Shown in pieces: positions 1 through 8,539 of a stretch of 62,755 nucleotides of DNA. The stretch comes from Woeseiaceae bacterium (lineage in GTDB: Bacteria; Pseudomonadota; Gammaproteobacteria; Steroidobacterales; Woeseiaceae): positions 1-62,755 of the forward strand of contig JANQLK010000008.1 of NCBI GenBank assembly GCA_028280615.1, read 5' to 3'. The translations under genes and the position numbers were made by a program. Position 1 is the first letter of the stretch. Each line of letters starts with the position of its first letter. Below the pieces are notes generated by a model. The model made no database searches, was not told where the DNA came from, and saw nothing but the letters and a program-made list of their open reading frames with translations.

Positions 1-1
1 A

Positions 2-736
2 GACGTTACCGCGGAAACGTCGAACGAGCGGGAGCCCATTGCCGCACGCCGCGCCGATGCGCTCTGCGAGGTCGCGGAAACGTATCTGAACCACCCCGAG
101 AACTCCGGCTCGACCGCCGATCGCTATCAGGTCGTTCTGCACGTACAGTCCAAGGGTGGGGCATCGTCGGCCCATCTCGAGAATGGGCCCCACGTTACCG
201 CTGAAACGTCCGAACGCATTGCCTGCGACTGCTGCGTCACGACGATCGAGGAGACTGCACAGGGCGAGCCGCTCAACATCGGCCGGCGCTCGCGGAGCAT
301 TCCGCCGCCGATGCGCAGGGCCCTCATAGCCCGCGACGGCGGCTGCCGTTTTCCGGGCTGTACCTCAATGCGCTACTGCGACGGTCACCACATCGAGCAC
401 TGGCAGCACGGCGGTGAGACGAGCCTCGACAACCTCGTGCTGCTGTGCCGGTATCACCACCGGCTGGTGCATGAGGGCAGTTTCGACTGCAGGAAGTCCG
501 ATACGGGCGAAGTTTACTTCGTCGATCGGCGGCAACACCGAATAGCGGAGTACGAACCGCCGACATCGGCATCAATCACGGCGTCGCTCGGCTGGATGAC
601 ACGCCGCTTCGAAAAGCACGGGCTCGACCAGGAATCCTGCGCGGCGAACTGGCATGCCGGTGAGGACATGGACTGGGATCATGCGATGTTCGTTGCGTTT
701 CAGGGGAAGCGTGAGGGGCCTACGTTGCAGCCCTAG
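2..736 (+). CDS. DUF222/HNH endonuclease-family protein, 5' part outside window
   Basis: The reading frame is open from the left edge, so only the last 244 residues are present. The C-terminal half holds an HNH nuclease module at about residues 111-160 of the fragment: CRFPGC, then CDGHHIEHW, then a Leu-rich linker ending in CRYHH. The upstream part carries HVTAETSERIACD, which matches the conserved segment of the DUF222 (13E12-type) region that usually precedes HNH in this family. A second, extra copy of the V-T-A-E-T-S motif lies at the left edge (bases 2-22). The family is often multicopy; its substrate and cellular role are not established. Its short palindromic DNA motif recurs in intergenic repeats near 41.6, 43.1 and 49.15 kb. 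Confidence 0.85.
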   Translation, partial: DVTAETSNEREPIAARRADALCEVAETYLNHPENSGSTADRYQVVLHVQSKGGASSAHLENGPHVTAETSERIACDCCVTTIEETAQGEPLNIGRRSRSIPPPMRRALIARDGGCRFPGCTSMRYCDGHHIEHWQHGGETSLDNLVLLCRYHHRLVHEGSFDCRKSDTGEVYFVDRRQHRIAEYEPPTSASITASLGWMTRRFEKHGLDQESCAANWHAGEDMDWDHAMFVAFQGKREGPTLQP

Positions 737-870
737 CGGACTATCGATCTCCTTGGGATCGGATGCCGGTTCGCGATCCTGCGTCTGCGGATGCCCGCAC
801 AGCGTGAGATGTCCGAAATGGTCGCAAATATGTCATTCCAGTCACTCGTCGCAGACGGTACCCTGTGACC

Positions 871-1839
871 ATGAAACCAAGACGGGTCATAGCCCTGCTC
901 TTTGACCGGATTAACGCAATCGACGTTACAGGTCCGCTGGAGGTCTTCGCCAACGCCCGCCTGACGACGGGGCGGTCTCCTTACGAGATATCGACCTGGT
1001 CTCTGGACGGGCGCAGCGTCGTGTCCGAATCGGGAGTTCGCTTTCTGCCGGATCGGGACGCGGACTCCACCTGCAAGGCGAATACCCTCATCGTTCCGGG
1101 CGGCGATGGAGTGAGGAATCCGGAAACGCTGGAGCGACTGTCAAACTGGCTGCGAGTCAATCACGGAAACTTCGAGCGCGTGGTATCGGTCTGTACCGGC
1201 GCATACGCGCTTGCGGAAGCCGGCCTGTTGAAAGGACGGACCGTTGCTACCCACTGGGCTCATGCTGAAGACCTGAGCAGACGCTATCCCGGCATTCGTG
1301 TCGATTCGGAAGCGCTGTTTCTGGGCGGTGGCAAAGTCTACACGTCGGGTGGCGTAACATCCGGCATCGATCTTGCACTCGAACTCGTCGCGAAGGACTT
1401 CGAACATTCCGTCGCGGCGGCCGTCGCCAGAGAACTGCTTGTCTTCGTCCGCCGCACGGGAAAACAAACCCAGTTCTCCGAGCCGCTTCGCATGCAGAAC
1501 CAGGCGCCCGACCGCCTCGCGGACGTCTGCACGTGGGCGGCAAACAACCTCGACAAAGATCTTTCCGTGGAAACACTCGCGGACCGTGCCCGGCTCAGCC
1601 AGCGGCAGCTGTCACGTCTCTTTCACAAGGCGTACGGATCGTCGCCAGCGACGGTCGTTCGACGACTGCGCATCGATGCAGCCCGCGCCCTGTTGGAGCA
1701 GGGCCTGACGGTGCAGAAGATTGCACCTGCAGTCGGGTTCGCGAGCGTGGATGGCTTTCGGCGCGCATTTGACGAGATTCTTGGCGTCAGTCCGCGGGAG
1801 TACCGGGACCGTTTTCGTACCGCGGAGGGACTGAGATGA
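871..1839 (+). CDS. GlxA-family transcriptional regulator (DJ-1/PfpI domain plus AraC-type HTH)
   Basis: A DJ-1/PfpI-like amidotransferase-fold domain covers residues 1-190, with the nucleophile-elbow cysteine in SVCTGAYALAEAG near residue 108. An AraC-type double helix-turn-helix covers about residues 215-315 and ends with VGFASVDGFRRAF and the SPREYR signature. This is the GlxA architecture: cytoplasmic activators or repressors whose DJ-1 domain probably senses a small molecule. A GTG two codons upstream (865) is an alternative start. The stop overlaps the next start by ATGA, so the two genes are translationally coupled and the regulator may control the hydrolase; the effector is unknown. 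Confidence 0.9.
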   Translation: MKPRRVIALLFDRINAIDVTGPLEVFANARLTTGRSPYEISTWSLDGRSVVSESGVRFLPDRDADSTCKANTLIVPGGDGVRNPETLERLSNWLRVNHGNFERVVSVCTGAYALAEAGLLKGRTVATHWAHAEDLSRRYPGIRVDSEALFLGGGKVYTSGGVTSGIDLALELVAKDFEHSVAAAVARELLVFVRRTGKQTQFSEPLRMQNQAPDRLADVCTWAANNLDKDLSVETLADRARLSQRQLSRLFHKAYGSSPATVVRRLRIDAARALLEQGLTVQKIAPAVGFASVDGFRRAFDEILGVSPREYRDRFRTAEGLR

Positions 1840-2930
1840 CGGCGATCGATCGAAGGCGTTTCATCCTGGCTGCCGGCGCCACCGCGTTTTGTGCGGCGAG
1901 TTCCAGTTCCGTGGCGATCGCTGACACGTACCGCTGTCCTCCCTGCGAGTGTTCGAGCGACGACGTCGTCTTTGATGAGCCGGGTGTCTGTCCGGACTGC
2001 GGTATGACGCTCGGGCCAACAAAGGAGGCCGATTTGGGCCTCGAACCGGCCCGACTCCAGCCGCTCGCTGGCGTATTCAAAGTACGGGGCGCGACTCACC
2101 GGGAGCACGCGGCAATAACCGTGCACTACTTCCTTCCCGAAAGCTTCGCGCCAACGTCGAAGATATTGCTGGTTCTCCCCGGATCCGGTCGGAACAGCGA
2201 CGAGTATCGGAACCTCTGGCTGAAGTCCGCAAGGCAAGCCGGCTTTCTGGTGGCGGCACTCGGCTATCCGGAGGACGAGTACGACTTTGCAGCCTACAAC
2301 CTCGGGGGCGTGGCTCGCGATCTCAGCTACGAGAATGCCGAGATCGAACGGCGTGATCGTTCCACCGTGATTCGTATGCAAGACGAAGACCTGCAGTTTG
2401 CCGTCGATACGAACCGCCAGGCGTGGATTTTTCCTGATTTCGATCGCGTGTTCGACGTCCTGAAGCGCCTCAGCGGCTCGGCGCGGGACAGCTACTCCGT
2501 TTTCGGGCACTCCGCCGGGGCACAGATTCTGCACCGCATGGCGCTTTTCTACCCGGAGTCGAAAGCAGACCATATCGTCGCGGCCAATGCGGGTTTCTAC
2601 ACGCTGCCCGATCTTGCCGAACCTTTTCCGTTCGGTCTGCATGGCGCTGGCCGCACGGCTGACGACCTCAGAAAAGGGCTGGCGGCGCGACTCACGTTGC
2701 TGCTCGGCGAGCTCGACAACGACGACGATGCAGGCGGAACCCTGCTGCACACGCCTGCTGTCGATAGACAAGGCATGGGACGGCTGGACCGGGGCAGAAC
2801 CTTCTATTCGATGGGGGCCCGCGAAGCCGAGAAGCTGGGCGTGGAGTTCGCGTGGCGGCTGTCCGTCGTGCCGGACATCGGGCACGACAGTCGCGCGATG
2901 GTAGACGCTGCCTCGAGGATACTGTTCTGA
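1836..2930 (+). CDS. Tat-exported alpha/beta hydrolase with N-terminal heavy-metal-binding module
   Basis: Residues 1-29 look like a twin-arginine signal (DRRRFIL followed by an Ala-rich stretch). Residues 33-59 form a small Cys-rich module, CPPCEC, an acidic spacer, then CPDCGMTL. It resembles the heavy-metal-binding domain (PF19335 type) found in CopA and CusB proteins. The remainder is an alpha/beta-hydrolase or esterase-like domain with the nucleophile elbow GHSAG near residue 226 and a probable catalytic His in IGHDSRAM near residue 349. ATGA overlap couples it to the upstream GlxA-like regulator. The substrate is unknown; periplasmic location and a metal-linked role are inferred. Confidence 0.75.
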   Translation: MTAIDRRRFILAAGATAFCAASSSSVAIADTYRCPPCECSSDDVVFDEPGVCPDCGMTLGPTKEADLGLEPARLQPLAGVFKVRGATHREHAAITVHYFLPESFAPTSKILLVLPGSGRNSDEYRNLWLKSARQAGFLVAALGYPEDEYDFAAYNLGGVARDLSYENAEIERRDRSTVIRMQDEDLQFAVDTNRQAWIFPDFDRVFDVLKRLSGSARDSYSVFGHSAGAQILHRMALFYPESKADHIVAANAGFYTLPDLAEPFPFGLHGAGRTADDLRKGLAARLTLLLGELDNDDDAGGTLLHTPAVDRQGMGRLDRGRTFYSMGAREAEKLGVEFAWRLSVVPDIGHDSRAMVDAASRILF

Positions 2931-3029
2931 GCAGGCGTCCAGGCAACGGTGTTGGCCTGTCTCCAAAAATGGCCATCCTCGGATAGGCTAGAATACGGCC
3001 GTCGATTCCGATTCGAGGACCCGGCCGCC

Positions 3030-4337
3030 ATGCAGGATTCCACGTATGAGTTTCTGGACTACGAGCTTGGCCCCACCTCGCTGACACGCCGCGGCAAGAC
3101 CGTGCCTGTCAGGCCGAAGACGCTGGCTACGCTGTACTACCTCGTCAGTCAGTCAGGCCGCGTGGTCACGAAGGTGGAGCTTCTGGATGCGGTCTGGCCC
3201 GACGTTTACGTCCATGACCAGGCCGTCTTTCAGTCCATATCGGAGCTGCGCTCGATGCTCGCTGTCCCCGAGTGCATCGAGACCGTCCGGGGCCGGGGCT
3301 ATCGGTGGACGCTGCCGCTCGGCATCGAGCGTGCCGCCCCGACGCCGCGCCGGCCGTTTCGGCGCCTGGCGATACCGGCCACGTTTATCGCAGCGCTTGC
3401 CGCGCTTACGGTCTGGATCGACGCCGATGCACCGAGAGCCACCACGATCGTCGTTCACGCGGGGATAGCCTCGAATCACTCGGGCGAGGCCGCCGACACC
3501 GCGCCGGGCGTGACACAAATGCTGGTCCAGCAGCTCCGCCAGATGGGCTGGGATGCGCGGCGCGGCGGAACGGAGCCCGCACCGGCCGACGCCGTTCAGG
3601 TCACAATCGATCTCGATACGACCGATCCCGCACTCGCGCTTCGGTACACGCTGTCCCAGGGAATCAGCGAGCGAACCGGTGTCGTGGAATCCGCGACGCC
3701 GCTCGGTGCGGTGCGCGATCTGGCGTCCGCGCTGCATCAGTCCCTCGCCGTGCCGGGCGGACCTTATGCGGGCACACTCGAAGTCGCCGACCTCGTCGCC
3801 ACGGCCAAGCGGCATATCGATGCCGAGGACTACGAACTCGCGAAAGCCTATCTCGAGGTCGTGGTCGCCGAGCAGCCAGAACACCTGGACGCGCGTCTGG
3901 CGTTCGCGTACGCCCACCAGCAAACCGGGCACTTAAGAGAGGCGCTCGACCTGAGCTCCGCGGTGCATGAGGCGACGCTCGACACCGGCCGCCGGACTGA
4001 ACGAATGATGAGCGCGATCATCGTAAGCCAGGTGCTGGGTGCGCTGGCCGACTATGAGGGCTCGGAACGCTTTGCCCGCGAGGCGCTCGAGATCGGCTCG
4101 GAACTCAACGATCTTCTGATCATCGCGGAAGCACAGGAACAGCTCGGGGAGCTGTCGCTCGCCCACGGCCACGTTGGCATCGGCAAGCAGCGACTCATCG
4201 TGGCGCTGCAGTACTACAGCACGTTTTGCCCCACGGGCGAGGCGCGCGTCTCGCAGCGTTTGCTCGACCTGGAACACGCGGCGCTGATGCGCGGCGACAC
4301 CCGTGAGCCGACGGCCGGTGGAAAGGAGATAGGTTAG
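3030..4337 (+). CDS. CadC/ToxR-like membrane-bound winged-helix regulator with TPR-like periplasmic domain
   Basis: Residues 1-98 match the OmpR/PhoB-type winged helix of CadC-like regulators (VRPKTLATLYYL, then VVTKVELLDAVWPDVYVHDQ, then ETVRGRGYRW). One hydrophobic segment follows at about 112-130 (LAIPATFIAALAALTVWI), and a roughly 300-residue C-terminal part contains TPR-like helical repeats from about residue 255 on. Such proteins bind DNA in the cytoplasm and sense on the other side of the membrane. ATG at 3030 was chosen because it begins just before the winged-helix domain; the frame stays open upstream to a GTG at 2949. Its TAG stop overlaps the TAA stop of the convergent gene by two bases. 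Confidence 0.8.
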   Translation: MQDSTYEFLDYELGPTSLTRRGKTVPVRPKTLATLYYLVSQSGRVVTKVELLDAVWPDVYVHDQAVFQSISELRSMLAVPECIETVRGRGYRWTLPLGIERAAPTPRRPFRRLAIPATFIAALAALTVWIDADAPRATTIVVHAGIASNHSGEAADTAPGVTQMLVQQLRQMGWDARRGGTEPAPADAVQVTIDLDTTDPALALRYTLSQGISERTGVVESATPLGAVRDLASALHQSLAVPGGPYAGTLEVADLVATAKRHIDAEDYELAKAYLEVVVAEQPEHLDARLAFAYAHQQTGHLREALDLSSAVHEATLDTGRRTERMMSAIIVSQVLGALADYEGSERFAREALEIGSELNDLLIIAEAQEQLGELSLAHGHVGIGKQRLIVALQYYSTFCPTGEARVSQRLLDLEHAALMRGDTREPTAGGKEIG

Positions 4338-5962
4338 CGTCTCGCGGCGTCGGAGATTGCGAGCTCGCGGATTTTCTCGAGCTGCCATTCCTCGACGCGC
4401 CGCATCCCGTGCAGGTTGTAGATCTGCTCGATCTCGAGACCGGATCGATCGAGCCAGTCGACGAAATAGATCGACAGCGGAATCGACTCTTTCGGCGGAA
4501 ATACCGACTCCGGCACCGGATAGATGAAGGCCGTGGCGTACAGCAGTTTCTGCTTCGGAAGGTAGACCATCAGGTAGTTTTCGGCCTTCGGGTTGCCGTC
4601 CGGCAGTTCGATCAGGCGGACCTCCATCGATGCATCCGCGATCACGCGTTCCCCGCTGACGACGTCGATCTCGACGTCGCCCGATTCCGCATCACGCCAT
4701 TCGTCCCCTGACAAGGTCGCGCGGGACTCGACCGCCGTTCTTGTCATCCGCGCGGCGTTTTCTCCCGCGAGAAACGTGACGCCTGCCTCGGCGAAGGCCC
4801 GCAAGCCCCCGATGTGATCGCTGTGATGGTGCGTAAGTGCGACGTAACGGACGGGCTTATCGGGCACCGTTTGCCTGATCGCGCGCAGATACTTCCGGCC
4901 GAGCGCAGCAATCGTGTCGCCGTAGGACCAGTTCATCGGCGGCAGCTGGTTCATCTCGTACCAGCCGGTCGGGGCGTCGACGGCGAGCACGAAATCCTCG
5001 AACTCGACGAACAGCAGGCCGAATCCGGGCCGCAGGCTCGTAACCATGTAGACCTGCGGTGCGAGCGTCTCCACGTTCGCGGGACGCTTACCGTAGGGTA
5101 CGAATTCACTCAGCGGCGCGATGGCCTCGGGCGGAGCCTCGACGACGACGCCTTCGGGTGCTTCGAAGTCACCGGCGGCTACGCCGAGCGTCGTCTCGAG
5201 ACGTGCGTCCTTCATGACCGTTCCGCCAACTTCCACGACCAGCCGTCCCGGCATCGTCAGCCCGTCCTTCGACCGTGTGAAGTCGGACCAGCGCCACCGC
5301 ATCTCGGTATCGCCCAGTAGAGGCATCTCGAGCAGGGCGGTAACCGAATGCAACAGACGGCTCTTCGTGTCGAGAGCGATCGACAGCGTGTCACCCGCCG
5401 ACGTCGTGTAGCTGACCACGTCCAGATGCCGGTCTTCGTCGCGTCGCCGGCCCGTCCAGCGCAACGTCTGGCGCCGCTCGAGCGCGTCGGCGAGCAGCAT
5501 GTTCGGCAGCAGGCGCAGGAAGCGTTCACGGTTGTCCGCGACGATGCCGATCGGCAGCCAGCCGCCGTTACGATTCAGCTTGTCGACGAACAACACGCGG
5601 CCATCGGCATCGTGTATCTCGCGCAGATCCTGGTTGGACGAGTAATAGTTGAACCAGTTGAGGTCGTAGCCGACCCGGTTCGTCTGCGCGTCGTAGCTGA
5701 TGCACTCGTCAATCGGCGTTGGTTCGGGATGTGACGCGGACCGCCCCTGGAGGCGCGTAGCCAGGTCGAAGGTGCCCTCCTGGCAGAGACGAAACCCGCC
5801 CGCAGACTCGATCGGCTCGAGTCCGCCGTGAGCGGCAAGTGATTGCCGTACGGCATCCAGCGCCCGGTGATAGGCGTCGAGCGCGCCGTTCGGTGCCTCC
5901 GCAACTGACATCATCGGCACGCAAAGGCCAAGCGCAAGAAACAGACCGCGTGCAACTCCCAT
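4334..5962 (-). CDS. Exported metallo-beta-lactamase-fold protein with atypical metal site
   Basis: The start at 5962 has a GGAG ribosome site 8 bases upstream and gives a signal peptide ending around SVAEA; a GTG at 6007 is the alternative. The C-terminal half carries the signature LTHHHSDHIGG, the first zinc-ligand cluster of the MBL fold, and LHGM near the end for the last His. The segment that normally supplies the second His and the bridging Asp reads NPKAENYLMVYLPKQ then LLYATAFI. Lys and Ala stand where related exported MBL proteins, as I remember them, have His and Asp. A hydrolase is the default call, but the dinuclear site may be incomplete. The N-terminal 300 residues match no family I recognise. 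Confidence 0.75.
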   Translation of the reverse strand: MGVARGLFLALGLCVPMMSVAEAPNGALDAYHRALDAVRQSLAAHGGLEPIESAGGFRLCQEGTFDLATRLQGRSASHPEPTPIDECISYDAQTNRVGYDLNWFNYYSSNQDLREIHDADGRVLFVDKLNRNGGWLPIGIVADNRERFLRLLPNMLLADALERRQTLRWTGRRRDEDRHLDVVSYTTSAGDTLSIALDTKSRLLHSVTALLEMPLLGDTEMRWRWSDFTRSKDGLTMPGRLVVEVGGTVMKDARLETTLGVAAGDFEAPEGVVVEAPPEAIAPLSEFVPYGKRPANVETLAPQVYMVTSLRPGFGLLFVEFEDFVLAVDAPTGWYEMNQLPPMNWSYGDTIAALGRKYLRAIRQTVPDKPVRYVALTHHHSDHIGGLRAFAEAGVTFLAGENAARMTRTAVESRATLSGDEWRDAESGDVEIDVVSGERVIADASMEVRLIELPDGNPKAENYLMVYLPKQKLLYATAFIYPVPESVFPPKESIPLSIYFVDWLDRSGLEIEQIYNLHGMRRVEEWQLEKIRELAISDAARR

Positions 5963-6080
5963 CGAAACTACTCCGCGAATCGCCAAAACCAATCGGGATG
6001 CTGCCACGGGGACGTTCGGGCCGTCCTAAAATCCGCTTCTAGCTATCAATAAAGGAAGCAAAAGCCGCGGCGTGGCGTCG

Positions 6081-6629
6081 CTACCGCCAGAGACTGATCC
6101 GCCGATCCTTCTGCGTCCGCCGGTGCATGCGCTGATGCAGTTTCTGCCGGCGCCGATCGAGCCGGTCGCGGCGGACGGCCGCATCGATGTCGTTGCCGTG
6201 CTCGCGATCGAACGCGTCGCGGTAGTCGCAGAAGTCCGTATAGGCCTCGCGGACATGCGCCATCTCGAGCGCAATCAGCTCGATGATGATGACGTCGTCG
6301 AGGTAGCCGATGACAGGGATGTCGTCGGGCAGGATGTCTTCGGGATCGGCGAAGTAGACGAAGGTCGCGAGCAGCCGTTCGCGGGCCTGCGCCGGCAATT
6401 GCCACTCGGAGTCGTTGAGCATCTGCAGTAGAGATTCGAGCTCCGGGATACGCGTCGCGACGAAATCGGGCAGCGGCTCGTTGGCACGGATCTCGTCGAG
6501 CACCTGCCGGATGGCGTCGATGATCTCGGCTTCCTCGGCGTCGCGCACGGCCTCGCGGGACTGCTTGAGGGCCTCGCGGAAATAGCCGAGGTCGCGGTCG
6601 CTCAGCTCGAAAGACAGCTTCAGGCTCAT
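6081..6629 (-). CDS. YkvA/DUF1232-family protein
   Basis: 182 residues. The central segment FADPEDILPDDIPVIGYLDD with the following IIIELIAL matches the DUF1232 (YkvA) signature, a short motif of small proteins of unknown role, some membrane-associated. An amphipathic helical region precedes it, and the C-terminus is very basic (RRDRLDRRRQKLHQRMHRR). No signal peptide is evident. It stands alone, divergent from the glutathione transferase. The 140-base gap to that gene shows no feature I could identify. Confidence 0.75.
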   Translation of the reverse strand: MSLKLSFELSDRDLGYFREALKQSREAVRDAEEAEIIDAIRQVLDEIRANEPLPDFVATRIPELESLLQMLNDSEWQLPAQARERLLATFVYFADPEDILPDDIPVIGYLDDVIIIELIALEMAHVREAYTDFCDYRDAFDREHGNDIDAAVRRDRLDRRRQKLHQRMHRRTQKDRRISLWR

Positions 6630-6770
6630 GCGCGCAGGCTACCGGCCTGCTTGGAGGCGGTCAATCCAAGCAAATCCGGGGGGTTGCACTGTGCACGGCA
6701 CGACTTCAACGGCTGTCATGGTTTACCATAGAGGGTCTGGGGGCACCCCAAGGGCATCGTCCGGATCGAC

Positions 6771-7424
6771 ATGAGCGCAACCCTCGTTATCGGCAACAAG
6801 AACTATTCCTCATGGTCGCTGCGCGCGTGGCTCGTGCTGCGCGAGGCGAACATCGACTTCGACGAACACCGCATCGCGCTCGACACCGAGTCCACGGCGC
6901 ACGATATCGGCGAGATTTCGGCAGCTGGCCGCGTACCCGTGCTGAAGCTCGGCGACGAGACGATCTGGGACTCGCTCGCCATCGCCGAAACCGTAGCCGA
7001 GCGCTGGCCCGACAGGGAACTCTGGCCGGCCGAACCGTCGGCGCGGGCCCACGCGCGCTCGATCAGCGCGGAGATGCATTCGGGTTTCGACGTACTGCGC
7101 TCGCGCATGCCGATGAACTGCCGCGCGATGGGGCGCAAGGTGTCGTTGCCGGACGAGCTGACCGACGATATCGATCGCGTCATTCACATCTGGTCTGAGT
7201 GCAACAGGCGTTACGGTGGCCCCTGGTTGTTCGGCGAAAAGTTCTGCATCGCCGACGCCATGTATGCGCCGGTCGTACTCAGGTTCCGCACCTACGGCAT
7301 CAACCTGCCGGAGTCTGCGCTGGTCTACGCCCATCGGCTGCTCGAAAGCACGGCCATGCAGGAGTGGCTGGTCGCGGCCGAAACCGAGATCGACGTCATA
7401 GAACACGAAGAGGTCGGTCAATAG
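6771..7424 (+). CDS. Glutathione S-transferase family protein
   Basis: 217 residues, the usual GST length. The N-terminal thioredoxin-fold domain (1-80) starts with NKNYSSWSLRAWLVL, where a Ser probably replaces the catalytic Tyr, and has the cis-Pro segment GRVPVLKLGDETIWDS that binds the glutathione gamma-glutamyl group. The all-helical C-terminal domain contains FGEKFCIADAMYAPV, the N-capping/hydrophobic-staple motif of GSTs. Cytoplasmic. Followed after 12 bases by the L,D-transpeptidase gene and possibly co-transcribed, although a functional link is not obvious. Confidence 0.9.
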   Translation: MSATLVIGNKNYSSWSLRAWLVLREANIDFDEHRIALDTESTAHDIGEISAAGRVPVLKLGDETIWDSLAIAETVAERWPDRELWPAEPSARAHARSISAEMHSGFDVLRSRMPMNCRAMGRKVSLPDELTDDIDRVIHIWSECNRRYGGPWLFGEKFCIADAMYAPVVLRFRTYGINLPESALVYAHRLLESTAMQEWLVAAETEIDVIEHEEVGQ

Positions 7425-7436
7425 GCTGTCACGGTT

Positions 7437-8522
7437 ATGCGTAGCAGAATCGCCAGAATATGTCCGCTCGCGACCGCGCTGCTGTTGTCGACGTCGGTGA
7501 CCGCAGCCACGTACGATCTGCCGCCCGAGGGCGAGGACGTCATCGGCAGCATATCGACGGTAACGGCCGCGTTCGATGACACGCTCGTCGATCTCGCGCG
7601 CCGCCACGGTGTCGGTTACGAGGACATCGTTCGTGCGAATCCGGACGTCAACGTGTGGGTGCCGGGCGAGGGTACCGAGGTCGTCATCCCGACGCGTTAC
7701 GTGCTGCCGGCGGGTTCGCGCCGCGGCGTCGTCCTGAATCTCGCCGAGTACCGGCTGTACTACTTCCCGGAAACGGCGGATGGCGAGACGCCGGTCGTCA
7801 TGACCTTCCCGATCAGTATCGGCCGCATGGACTGGGAGACGCCGCTCGGCACCACCAGGGTCGTTGCAAAGGTCGTGAATCCGTCCTGGTATCCGCCGCA
7901 GTCGATTCGAGACGAGCATGCGGCCGACGGGCGTCCGCTGCCGAGGATCGTGCCGCCGGGACCGGACAACCCGCTCGGCGGGCACGCCATGCGGCTGGGC
8001 CTGCCAGGCTATCTGATTCACGGCACCAATCGGCCCGCGGGCGTCGGCATGCGTGTGACACACGGCTGTCTCAGGATGTTCCCCGAGAACATCGAGGAGT
8101 TGTTTCCGCTCGTCGATGTCAATACGCCAGTGCGCATCGTCAACGAGCCGGTCAAGATAGGCTGGTCCGGCGACACGCTCGTCATGGAGGTGCACCCGGT
8201 ACTCAAATCGGCGCCGGCGCAAACCGTGGATGAACCGGCCGATGAGACATCGAGCGGCGATTCGATCGATCCTGATTCGATCGATCCCGATGCGGGCGAT
8301 GCGGCGCCCGAGAAGGGCCCGCTGACGTACGTCACCGAGCAGTTCATCGTCGCAACGGGCGCACGGTCCGGGACGCTCGACTGGCAGCTCGTCGAAAACG
8401 TCGTCGAGCGCGCCGACGGCATGCCCGTGACGGTAGGCAAGGGCGCGCCGGTCGTTGCCGATGACGCGGACGATCTCGAGCCGCCCATAAAAAACGCCGC
8501 GACAAGCGCGGCGTCTCAATAA
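7437..8522 (+). CDS. L,D-transpeptidase with N-terminal LysM domain (ErfK/YbiS type)
   Basis: Signal peptide (1-22), LysM domain (about 25-82, DTLVDLARRHGVGYEDIVRANP) for peptidoglycan binding, then a YkuD catalytic domain (about 95-230). The active-site signature runs from HGTN near residue 195 to HGCLRM with the nucleophile Cys near 211; Thr stands before the His where Ser is usual. Such enzymes crosslink peptidoglycan through DAP or attach Lpp-type lipoproteins to it. The acidic, low-complexity tail (about 240-361) is longer than in ErfK. The convergent neighbour is an Lpp-like lipoprotein, a plausible substrate. The last codons overlap that gene's terminator. Confidence 0.92.
   Translation: MRSRIARICPLATALLLSTSVTAATYDLPPEGEDVIGSISTVTAAFDDTLVDLARRHGVGYEDIVRANPDVNVWVPGEGTEVVIPTRYVLPAGSRRGVVLNLAEYRLYYFPETADGETPVVMTFPISIGRMDWETPLGTTRVVAKVVNPSWYPPQSIRDEHAADGRPLPRIVPPGPDNPLGGHAMRLGLPGYLIHGTNRPAGVGMRVTHGCLRMFPENIEELFPLVDVNTPVRIVNEPVKIGWSGDTLVMEVHPVLKSAPAQTVDEPADETSSGDSIDPDSIDPDAGDAAPEKGPLTYVTEQFIVATGARSGTLDWQLVENVVERADGMPVTVGKGAPVVADDADDLEPPIKNAATSAASQ
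8489..8514 (-). terminator. Rho-independent terminator of the lpp-like gene, inside the ldt 3' end
   Basis: An 8-bp perfect stem (8494-8501 with 8507-8514, loop ACAAG) is followed, reading the minus strand, by six Ts (8489-8494). It lies 26 bases beyond the lpp-like stop codon and wholly within the last codons of the convergent L,D-transpeptidase gene, so ldt coding sequence doubles as terminator. Confidence 0.88.
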
Positions 8523-8539
8523 ATAGTCGTAGTCTTGAG

